A stretch of DNA of 64,000 nt, taken from contig NZ_CP172404.1 of the NCBI RefSeq assembly GCF_048213115.1, forward strand, positions 1,922,001 through 1,986,000, given 5' to 3'. Each line of letters begins with the position of its first letter. Within the stretch, counting starts at the first letter, position 1. The position numbers and the translations under genes are program-made. Shown here piece after piece: positions 23,526 to 31,098 of the stretch. The DNA is from Niveibacterium terrae. GTDB lineage: Bacteria > Pseudomonadota > Gammaproteobacteria > Burkholderiales > Rhodocyclaceae. Below the pieces are notes generated by a model. That model did no database searches. It saw only the letters and a program-made list of their open reading frames with translations, and was not told the origin of the DNA.

Positions 23526-25178
23526 TCAGGCCTTGTGCGCTCCGATGCGGGCGATCTCTTCTTCGGACAGAAAACCCAGCCCCTGGTCGCCGATGCTTAT
23601 CGTTCCGGCTCCATGCTCTCCGAACACGCGGAAATGGTGGCCACAGAGCAGCACCTCGACGCCTTCGTGGATGGCCTGCTCCGCGATGACCCGGGAGAGT
23701 TTTGAGCGCTCGATCTTCCGTTCCAGCACCTGCTGCTCGGTGCGGATTTCCGCTATCTCGGAGGAGAGGGCGGCGGCGGTTCGGTGCGCCTTGTCGAACA
23801 TCTCGGCCGGCACCTTTCCGGGGTGCTTGCGGGCGAAGTCGATCAGCTTGCTGACTTCCATCAGCTGGTTCTCCCGGGCTTCCCTGTCTTTGACGATCTG
23901 CTGATGTTGCTTGTGCAGAACCGGATTGACTCCGATCTCGATCAGCGTCGCGACCCGGTTCGGCGAGCCGATGACCCTGGCCGAGATCGACAGGGTTGCC
24001 TGGGCGCGGCCGCCGATGATCTGGCCGCGCCGGGAATTGCCGACGTGAATGTTGTTGACGGCGCACAGCTCGCACTGCATCGCGCTGTCGTCGATAAAGA
24101 TGCTGTCTCCGGCCTCGACCCTCGCCTGCTGCGCATAAGCTGCGCTGAACGAGCCGCCACAGCGCAACAAGCGCTGACTCCCTTCCTGGTGTCCGAGGCC
24201 GCCCATCGCGCCGCCCTTGATCACGATGCTGCCGCCGGCGTCAAGGCTTGCTGCTTCGACGACTCCGCCGACCTCGATATCGCCGGTGGCTTGAATCGTC
24301 ATCCCGGCCTGTACATCGCCCCGGATCTTCACGCTTCCATTGAAGCGGACGTTGCCGCTGGCTGCGTTCACCGATTCGATCGCGAACACGGGTTCGACGA
24401 TCATTCCGCCCTCGGTCAGCACAGGCTGGCCGTTGATCGCCGCGAGCAACAGATCGGGGTTGTCGGGTGCGGGACTCGTTCCGGGCAGCGCTGCCGCATA
24501 GCTGACATCCTTGCCTGCGGTCGCGGGAAGGCTCGCACCCAGCACGGTGCAGCCGGCAATCCCCGCCGTGGGCGGGTGGCGCAGCATCAGCCTGTCCCCC
24601 GCATTGACCGTCAGGATCTCGCCGAGATCGCGGAAATCAGTATGGTCGAACTCGTCGACGGTGGGCACCCGGCTGCGCACGATGGGCTGAAGGCATTCCA
24701 GATAGCCGTCGGCGCCGGCAACGGGAGCGAGGCCTTGCGCGATGCACAGACCGTGCGCTTCGCCCGCGGCAACCGCCTGGTCAATCGCTTCGCTCTGAAT
24801 TCCGTAGCTGACCGACTGCGCCTTGAGCTCATCGAGAATCTGCTCGCGGCTGATCGGTTCTCCACCCTGAGCGGCTTCGCTGTCGAGCAAGACCTGCATC
24901 CGATCGGGGCTGATCGTGATTTTCAATGAGGCATCGACACATTCGCCGAGCTGCAGACCGGCCAGCGCGCGGCTCTGCTGGTAGTGCTCAAGCAGCGCGC
25001 TGACGGCCTCGGGCGAGATGCGCAAACCAGCCCATCCCGACTCGGCGAGCCGGGCTTTGAGCCAAACTTCGTCGATCGGTGCCGCCTCGGGGGCGGGTTG
25101 CAGATCTGCGATCAATGTACGGGATTGCGCTTCCAGCCTGAATGTCAGGCCCTGGCCCTGCAGCTGTCCGCTCATCAT
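23526..25178 (-). CDS. FapA/DUF342 family protein
   Basis: 550 residues. The central portion carries the DUF342/FapA beta-helix repeats: NVRFNGSVKIRGDVQAGMTIQATGDIEVGGVVEAASLDAGGSIVIKGG and CELCAVNNIHVGNSRRGQIIGGR. The N-terminal third is the predicted globular FapA domain, and the C-terminal 130 residues form a coiled coil (REARENQLMEVSKLIDFARKH, later IAEIRTEQQVLERKIERSKLSR). FapA proteins have been linked to flagellar assembly or polysaccharide and polar localisation in different species; the exact role is unsettled. There is no signal peptide. Two ATG codons in tandem open the gene. It is divergent from dusC. Confidence 0.85.
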   Translation of the reverse strand: MMSGQLQGQGLTFRLEAQSRTLIADLQPAPEAAPIDEVWLKARLAESGWAGLRISPEAVSALLEHYQQSRALAGLQLGECVDASLKITISPDRMQVLLDSEAAQGGEPISREQILDELKAQSVSYGIQSEAIDQAVAAGEAHGLCIAQGLAPVAGADGYLECLQPIVRSRVPTVDEFDHTDFRDLGEILTVNAGDRLMLRHPPTAGIAGCTVLGASLPATAGKDVSYAAALPGTSPAPDNPDLLLAAINGQPVLTEGGMIVEPVFAIESVNAASGNVRFNGSVKIRGDVQAGMTIQATGDIEVGGVVEAASLDAGGSIVIKGGAMGGLGHQEGSQRLLRCGGSFSAAYAQQARVEAGDSIFIDDSAMQCELCAVNNIHVGNSRRGQIIGGRAQATLSISARVIGSPNRVATLIEIGVNPVLHKQHQQIVKDREARENQLMEVSKLIDFARKHPGKVPAEMFDKAHRTAAALSSEIAEIRTEQQVLERKIERSKLSRVIAEQAIHEGVEVLLCGHHFRVFGEHGAGTISIGDQGLGFLSEEEIARIGAHKA

Positions 25179-25304
25179 CCTGCCCTCGCGACTGTCGCCA
25201 CCTGTTCAGTATGGCCTTTTTTTGAAACCTCTTTTGCTTGAAGTCAGGGGCTGTGCGCCGGCGGTGAACAGGTAAAATGCGCGCTCCTGATTTTTGACGA
25301 TTCC

Positions 25305-26279
25305 ATGCCCCGTCTGATCCTCGCCCCGATGCAAGGCCTGCTCGATCATCTGCTGCGCGACGCGCTGACCCGGATCGATGGCTATTCGCACTGCGTGACC
25401 GAATTCGCCCGGGTTACCGGCTCCATCCTGCCCCGCTCCTTCTATCACCGGATCAGCCCCGAGCTGGCGCGGGGTGGGCGGACCGAAGCGGGAACCGCGG
25501 TGCGGGTCCAGATGCTCGGCTCCGACCCGGACATGATGGCCGCGAACGCGCGGGTGCTTGCGTCGCTCGCGCCGCCGGGCATAGATCTGAACTTCGGCTG
25601 CCCGGCGCCGACCGTCAACCGCCACCGCGGCGGTGCGGTGCTGCTCGAAGAACCCGAACTGCTGTACCGGATCGCGGCCGCAGTGCGCGCCGAAGTTCCG
25701 CCAACGATTCCGTTCTCGGCGAAGATGAGGCTGGGGCTGCACGACAGCTCCCTCGCGCGCGAATGCGCACAGGCGCTCGAAGCGGGCGGGGTCGAAGAAC
25801 TGGCCGTCCATGCCCGCACGCGCGACCAGGGCTATCAGCCCCCCGCGCACTGGCGCGAGATCGCACCGATCCGCGAAGCGGTCGCAATCCCGGTCGTTGC
25901 AAACGGCGACGTCTGGACCGTCGAGGACTGGTTGCGCTGCCGGGAGGAGAGCGGCTGCGAGGACGTGATGCTGGGCCGCAGCGCGGTCGCCGATCCGCTG
26001 CTCGCGCGGCGCATCCAGGCGCTTGCGCGTGGCGAGGCCATCCGGCCGCAGGAAGAGGAATGGCTCGAAGTGCTGGCGCTGATCGCCCGTTTCTGGCAAG
26101 GCGTTGGTGTCCGGTACGAGGCGAAGAAGCGGCCGGGACGGCTCAAACAGTGGCTGATGCTGCTCGAACGCACTTTCCCTCAGGCCAGGGAGCTATGCGC
26201 CGCGGTGAAACTGCTGCGCGAGGCGTCCGAGGTCGAAGCGGTGCTCGCGCGCTGGCCGGGTTTTCCCTCTGGTCTTTGA
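25305..26279 (+). CDS. dusC: tRNA-dihydrouridine(16) synthase DusC
   Basis: 324 residues. Dus family hallmarks: FMN-binding TIM barrel starting LILAPMQGLLDHLLRD, the conserved GIDLNFGCPAPTVNRHRGGAVLL with the catalytic Cys, KMRLGL, and ELAVHARTRDQGYQ. The APMQG start and the C-terminal helical bundle place it with DusC, which reduces U16 of tRNA. The ATG has no strong Shine-Dalgarno. A TAAAAT at 25273-25278 could be the -10 box. It converges on hpnE, with two bases between the stops. Confidence 0.92.
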   Translation: MPRLILAPMQGLLDHLLRDALTRIDGYSHCVTEFARVTGSILPRSFYHRISPELARGGRTEAGTAVRVQMLGSDPDMMAANARVLASLAPPGIDLNFGCPAPTVNRHRGGAVLLEEPELLYRIAAAVRAEVPPTIPFSAKMRLGLHDSSLARECAQALEAGGVEELAVHARTRDQGYQPPAHWREIAPIREAVAIPVVANGDVWTVEDWLRCREESGCEDVMLGRSAVADPLLARRIQALARGEAIRPQEEEWLEVLALIARFWQGVGVRYEAKKRPGRLKQWLMLLERTFPQARELCAAVKLLREASEVEAVLARWPGFPSGL

Positions 26280-26281
26280 TT

Positions 26282-27610
26282 TCAGGTGATCGAGTAGCGG
26301 GGCGGTGGCGAGATTCCTTCGCCGCGCATCACGGTCTTTGCCGCATTGAGGCCTGAGCGGACCGCGCCTTCGAGCGTCGCCGGGTAATCGGAGGCGACAT
26401 AGTCACCGGCCAGCAGCAGCCGGCGGACCGGAGTCAGCGCGATCGGGCGCGACAAGCCGGGCGTCGCTGCAAAACCCGCGCGCTTCTCGGTGATGACCTG
26501 GGACCAGATCGGAGCGGGCAGGTGGCGGCCACGGTCGGCAAACAGATGCTCGATGTCCCGATGGGCGCGCAGCGCGGCCTCCTGGCGCGGCAGCTTCGTG
26601 TCTGCAGCGCTGACGACGCCGGCCAGCAGGCCTTCGGGACCGCCGAGCTGGCCGCGGTCGAAAACCCACTGCAGGAAGCGACCGTCGAGGCCGATCATCG
26701 GCTTGGGCATGCGCAGCGCGGGCTCGTAGCGAAGATAGACCGTCGTGATCGCCTCGTGGCTCAGCGCGCCGAGCTGCTCGCGCAGCCTCGCGAGCTCGGA
26801 GAACTCCGCGGTCAGCGCGGCGACCTGCCAGGGCGCCGTCGCGATCACGACGTGCGAGAAGAGCGCTTCGCCGGGCGCCCCGTCGAGCCAGAAGCGCTCG
26901 CCTTCCGGGCGGATCGAGCGGATCCGCGTCGAGAAATGCACGGTGTGGCCGCGGCGCAGCAGATAGAGCGAGGCCGGAGTCGGCAGCAGTTCGGTCAGAT
27001 CGACGCGCGGCAGCAGCAGTTCGGACGCGCTCGCGCTCGAGGCGAGGCTGTCGCGCAGCACGTTCGCGAAGACCTGCGCCGAGGCGCGCTCGGCCGGAGT
27101 GTTCAGCGTCGCGAGGCACAGCGGCTCCCAGATCAGCCGGCACAGTTTTTCGGTCTGCGCCGTCAGCTGCAGCAACGCAGTGACGCTGTAGTCCTCGCCG
27201 AGCCGAAAGGCGCAGCGCTTGAGGCTGCGCAGCAGCCGCGCCGCCGCGACGCAGTCGCTCCAGGCGAGGCCTTTCGCGTGAAAGAGCGCGGCGGCGAGGT
27301 GGAACGGGGCGGGCAGGGCTGGGGCGGCCAGATCGAGCTGACCGGGTATGTGCAGATAAAAGGGCGAGGACTGAAGCCGCTTGGGACTCAAGCCGAGCAG
27401 GCGCATCAGTCCCAGGGTCTGTTCATAGGCGCCGATCAGGATGTGCTGACCGTTGTCCACGCGCCACCCGTCCTTTTCGACGACGCGCGCCCGTCCGCCC
27501 AACTCGCGTGCGCTCTCGAAGACTTCGACCGGGATCTCGGCCCGGGCCAGCTCGACCGCGCAGGCCAGCCCCGCCCAGCCGCCCCCGATCACCGCGACGC
27601 GCATCGTCAT
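26282..27610 (-). CDS. hpnE: Hydroxysqualene dehydroxylase HpnE-like FAD oxidoreductase
   Basis: 442 residues. FAD/NAD-binding Rossmann motif MRVAVIGGGWAGLACAVELARAEIPVEVFE at the N-terminus, then GGRARV and DNGQHILIGAYEQTLGLMRLLG, both typical of HpnE, and a C-terminal FAD segment RRLLLAGDYVASDYPATLEGAVRSG. HpnE removes the hydroxyl of hydroxysqualene during bacterial squalene synthesis for hopanoids or related lipids. Its usual partners hpnC and hpnD are not in the window. The ATG at 27610 overlaps the NUDIX stop (ATGA), so it is translated behind that gene; a second ATG lies two codons later. Confidence 0.87.
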   Translation of the reverse strand: MTMRVAVIGGGWAGLACAVELARAEIPVEVFESARELGGRARVVEKDGWRVDNGQHILIGAYEQTLGLMRLLGLSPKRLQSSPFYLHIPGQLDLAAPALPAPFHLAAALFHAKGLAWSDCVAAARLLRSLKRCAFRLGEDYSVTALLQLTAQTEKLCRLIWEPLCLATLNTPAERASAQVFANVLRDSLASSASASELLLPRVDLTELLPTPASLYLLRRGHTVHFSTRIRSIRPEGERFWLDGAPGEALFSHVVIATAPWQVAALTAEFSELARLREQLGALSHEAITTVYLRYEPALRMPKPMIGLDGRFLQWVFDRGQLGGPEGLLAGVVSAADTKLPRQEAALRAHRDIEHLFADRGRHLPAPIWSQVITEKRAGFAATPGLSRPIALTPVRRLLLAGDYVASDYPATLEGAVRSGLNAAKTVMRGEGISPPPRYSIT

Positions 27611-28152
27611 TCGTGGCCCGGAGGGGTTGTGATTGCGCCGACGTGGATGCCCATCCGGCCGCTCTTGCGATCGGCGAAGTAATAGCGCAGGCACAGTGCG
27701 ACCGAGCGGAAAGCGATCTCGTCCCAGGGGATCTCGTCCTCGCTGAAGAGCCGGGTCTCGAGCGATTCGGTGCCCGGCGCGAAGTCGAGATCGAGCAGCG
27801 GGGCGCGGTAGAAGACATGCACCTGGCTGATGTGCGTGATGTCGATCAGCGCGAAGAGCTCGCTCTTGCCAAGCCTGGCACAGGCTTCCTCGGCGGTCTC
27901 GCGCGCAGCGCCCACCGCGGTCGTCTCATGGTTTTCCATGAAACCGGCAGGAAGGGTCCATTTGCCGTGGCGGGGCTCGATCGCCCGGCGGCAGAGCAGG
28001 ATGCGGTCTTCCCATTCAGGGATTGCGCCGACGACCACTTTCGGGTTCTGATAGTGGATCTCGCCGCAGGCGTCGCAGACATGGCGCGGCAGCGTGTCGC
28101 CGGGAGGGATGCGCAAGCTCACTCGGGCTCCGCACTGGGAACAGAAGTTCAT
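27607..28152 (-). CDS. NUDIX hydrolase with N-terminal zinc ribbon
   Basis: 181 residues. Four cysteines at 4, 7, 26 and 29 form a zinc ribbon as in NudC-like enzymes. The Nudix box starts at GFMENHETTAVGAARETAEEACA; it keeps the key Glu residues of the REUXEE core but has Cys where Gly is usual, a variation common in this subgroup. Such enzymes hydrolyse NAD(H), ADP-ribose or related nucleoside diphosphates. The stop overlaps the start of hpnE. The substrate is not predictable from sequence. Confidence 0.9.
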   Translation of the reverse strand: MNFCSQCGARVSLRIPPGDTLPRHVCDACGEIHYQNPKVVVGAIPEWEDRILLCRRAIEPRHGKWTLPAGFMENHETTAVGAARETAEEACARLGKSELFALIDITHISQVHVFYRAPLLDLDFAPGTESLETRLFSEDEIPWDEIAFRSVALCLRYYFADRKSGRMGIHVGAITTPPGHE

Positions 28153-28232
28153 AACAACAGCCTTCGTCGGTATTGTCGAGATTCTAATGCAGCGTTCAAG
28201 TTTTTCGGCACCGCTCCGTTGAAAGCTTATTG

Positions 28233-30203
28233 GTGACCGCTCCTTCCGACATGCTTTCGATCGATCTCGCGCTTTTCGAGCAGTTCAAGGCCACAGGTGA
28301 TCTTCCGTCCCCGCGGGGCGTGGCTCTGGCGGTCATGAACGCGACCCGGGCCGAGGAAGTGTCGATCGGTGAACTCGCCAACATCATCCGGACCGATCCG
28401 GCTTTTGCCGGGCGCCTGATCAAGGCGGCCAACGGCATGGGCACCGGGACGCACCGGCCGGTCGCCTCGATTGACCGAGCCCTGATGGTGCTGGGCCTGC
28501 CCGCCGTGCGCAACCTGGCCCTGGGCTTTTCGCTGCTCGCGGATCACCGCAAGGGCGGCTGTGCGGCCTTCGATTACGAACGCTACTGGTCCTCGTCGCT
28601 GATCCATGCGGTCGCGATGCAGATGCTCGCCCTGCGCTCCCACGTTGCGCCGCCCGACGAATGCTATTGCCTTGGCCTGCTTTGCCGCATCGGCGATCTG
28701 ACGCTGGCGACGCTTCACCCCGGCGAATACGCCGAGGTGCTGCGGCGCGCCGAGGCCGGAGACGATCTCGCACGGGCCGAATCCGAACGGCAGCGCTTTT
28801 CGATGAGCCATGCCGAGATTTCGGCGGCGATGCTCTCGGGCTGGGGCGTTCCGGACATCTTCGCCGAGGCGGTTCTGGGTTATGAGGCGCTGCCCGCACG
28901 GCTTGCCGAACACGCTTCGCGCCAGGCCATCCTGACCCGCTCGCTGGGCCTCGCGCACCAGATCGCACGGGTCTGCCTGCTGGATGCAGCCAGGCAGGAC
29001 GCGGCGATTCAGGTTCTGATCGATTGTGCGATCCCGCTTGGCTTCGAAGCCGGCGAAATCCTCGAATTGTGCGACCGGATCGTCGAAGGCTGGCGGGAGT
29101 GGGGCGCGCTCGTCAGCGTCGCGACCTGGCCCGTGCCGCGCTTCTCCGAATGGACTTTCAATCCGGCCGCGCCGCCCGAGTTCGAGGCGCCGCTGCCGGT
29201 GGCCGGGGAGAGCGAGCGCGTTCCTTCCGAAGAAAAACCCTGTCAGGTGTTGATCTTGGGCACCGACCCGGCGGAGCGGCAGTGTGTCGGCCAGGTGCTG
29301 TGCACGGCCGGCTACGAGATCGCCGAGGCCTCCGGTGCGGAGCAGGGCGCTCAGCTTGCGGTACTCAGCCAGCCTCAGCTGATCATCGTCTCGTGCACGC
29401 TGCCCGATAAGAGCGGCCTCGCGTTCGTGCGCCGGCTTAGGCAGACACGGATAGGGCGGAGCATCTATGTGCTGGGGCTGACCGATCACGAGGGCGAGGA
29501 GGAGATCGCCGAAGCCTTTGAGGCCGGGGTCGATGACTTCATGACCCGGCCGGTCAATTCCCGGGTTCTGCTGGCCAGACTCAAGGCCAGCCAAAGAGTG
29601 CTCGGCCTGCAGCGCGAGATCGAACACGGGCGCGATGAGATCCGCCACTTTGCCGCCGAGCTGATGATGACCCGTCTGCCGCTGAGCGCGGCGCAGACCG
29701 ATTCGCTGACCGGGTTTGCGAACCGGAGCGGTTTTGACGATCTGCTTGAACTCGAGTGGGCCGAGGCGGTTCGCAGTTCCCGGGTACTGAGCTGCATCGT
29801 GATCGAACTCGATCAGATCGCGAGGATCCGCGACGAGACGGGTCCGCAGGGCGTCGATCAGGCGCTGCGCGAGGCGGCCGCGGTGCTCAGGGCGGCGCTG
29901 CGCTCCCGCGACCAGATCGCCCGCAGCGACAGCGAGTTTGCGGTTCTCTGCCCGGGCACTTCGCTCGAAGACGCGCACCGCGTCGCCGAGCGGATCCGCT
30001 TCCTGCTCGGAAAAATCACCGTCGGGACGCTGAAGCTCTCCGCGAGCCTGGGGCTTGCGGCGCACGACGGGGAGTTGGGCTGCGCCCGCGAACTGTTCGA
30101 GCGCGCCCGGGAGATGCTCTCGCTCGCGAAGGCGAACGGGCACAACCGGGTCTGCGTCCCCCCGGAGAAGTCTGGAAATGAAAAGGGGAAGAATGCCGTT
30201 TGA
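28233..30203 (+). CDS. HDOD / receiver-like / GGDEF-like signalling protein
   Basis: 656 residues from the GTG at 28233 (GAAAG seven bases upstream); ATG 28251 is an alternative. Domains: HDOD at ~10-270 (LPSPRGVALAVMNATRAEEVSIGELANIIRTDPAFAGRLIKAANG, then RYWSSSLIHAVAMQML), a receiver-like domain at ~330-450, and a GGDEF-like domain at ~490-650. The receiver has LIIVSC where the phosphorylated Asp is expected and Arg in place of the conserved Lys (TRPV). The GGDEF signature reads RSDSEF. Both are therefore probably inactive as phospho-acceptor and diguanylate cyclase and may serve as binding modules. It overlaps the 5'-nucleotidase start by 11 bases. Confidence 0.88.
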   Translation: MTAPSDMLSIDLALFEQFKATGDLPSPRGVALAVMNATRAEEVSIGELANIIRTDPAFAGRLIKAANGMGTGTHRPVASIDRALMVLGLPAVRNLALGFSLLADHRKGGCAAFDYERYWSSSLIHAVAMQMLALRSHVAPPDECYCLGLLCRIGDLTLATLHPGEYAEVLRRAEAGDDLARAESERQRFSMSHAEISAAMLSGWGVPDIFAEAVLGYEALPARLAEHASRQAILTRSLGLAHQIARVCLLDAARQDAAIQVLIDCAIPLGFEAGEILELCDRIVEGWREWGALVSVATWPVPRFSEWTFNPAAPPEFEAPLPVAGESERVPSEEKPCQVLILGTDPAERQCVGQVLCTAGYEIAEASGAEQGAQLAVLSQPQLIIVSCTLPDKSGLAFVRRLRQTRIGRSIYVLGLTDHEGEEEIAEAFEAGVDDFMTRPVNSRVLLARLKASQRVLGLQREIEHGRDEIRHFAAELMMTRLPLSAAQTDSLTGFANRSGFDDLLELEWAEAVRSSRVLSCIVIELDQIARIRDETGPQGVDQALREAAAVLRAALRSRDQIARSDSEFAVLCPGTSLEDAHRVAERIRFLLGKITVGTLKLSASLGLAAHDGELGCARELFERAREMLSLAKANGHNRVCVPPEKSGNEKGKNAV

Positions 30204-31098
30204 ACTCTCCGACAAGCTCGTGATCGGGATCTCGTCGCGCGCGCTGTTCGACCTCGAGCGGGAGAACGAGATCTTCGAGAAGGGCGGAGTGCAGCCCTAT
30301 GCCGACTATCAGCGCCACCACGAGGAGGTGGGGCTCGCGCCCGGAACGGCTTTCCCTCTGGTTGAAGCGCTGCTGGGCCTGAACGCTCTGATCGCCGGCA
30401 AGCAGTTCGTCGAAGTCGTGCTGATGTCGCGCAACTCGCCCGATACCGGGCTGCGCGCGATGAATGCGATCGAGAAGGCCGCGCTGCCGGTCACGCGTGC
30501 CGCTTTCACCGGTGGCGAACCGATCACGCGCTATCTTGAGGCCTTCAAGGTCGATCTTTTTCTGTCGAAGTCGGCCGATGATGTCGAAACCGCGCTTGAT
30601 GCCGGTTTCGCGGCTGCCCAGCTCTATGCGCCCCCCGACCACGAAGTGGGTCACCCGGACGGACGGATACGGATCGCGTTCGACGGCGATGCGGTGCTCT
30701 TCTCGCCCGAATCCGAGCAGATCTTCCAGACTCAGGGGCTGGAGGCCTTTGTCGCCCACGAGAGGGCCAAGCGCCACGTCGCGATGGGCGAAGGGCCTTT
30801 CGCGAAGCTGCTGCTGATGCTCTCCGAGCTGCAGAAGCAGTTCCCGGCCCGGGACTGCCCGGTGCGGATCGCGATCGTGACCGCGCGCTCCAGCCCGACC
30901 CACGCCCGGGTCATCCACACGCTGCGGGCCTGGAATGTCGCCGTCGACGAAGCCTTCTTCCTCGGCGGGGTCAGCAAGGACGAGGTGCTCGCCTCCTTCG
31001 GCGCGCACATCTTCTTCGACGATCAGGACACGCACGTCGCGCGCGCGGCGCGGCGGGTTCCTTCGGCGAAAGTGCCAAACCGCTTGCTCACTGCCTGA
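30193..31098 (+). CDS. 5'-nucleotidase (PF06189 family)
   Basis: 301 residues. The ATG at 30193 has AAGGGGAAG just upstream and gives the usual start PFELSDKLVIGISSRALFDLE; an ATG five codons earlier is possible. Conserved segments include VEVVLMSRNSPDTGLRAMNAIE, FTGGEPITRYL, DLFLSKSADDV, RIAFDGDAVLFS and FLGGVSKDEVLASFGAHIFFDDQ. The family covers cytosolic 5'-nucleotidases of the HAD-like fold that dephosphorylate nucleoside monophosphates. The gene overlaps the upstream HDOD gene by 11 bases and the convergent GH13 gene by 11 bases. Confidence 0.88.
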   Translation: MPFELSDKLVIGISSRALFDLERENEIFEKGGVQPYADYQRHHEEVGLAPGTAFPLVEALLGLNALIAGKQFVEVVLMSRNSPDTGLRAMNAIEKAALPVTRAAFTGGEPITRYLEAFKVDLFLSKSADDVETALDAGFAAAQLYAPPDHEVGHPDGRIRIAFDGDAVLFSPESEQIFQTQGLEAFVAHERAKRHVAMGEGPFAKLLLMLSELQKQFPARDCPVRIAIVTARSSPTHARVIHTLRAWNVAVDEAFFLGGVSKDEVLASFGAHIFFDDQDTHVARAARRVPSAKVPNRLLTA

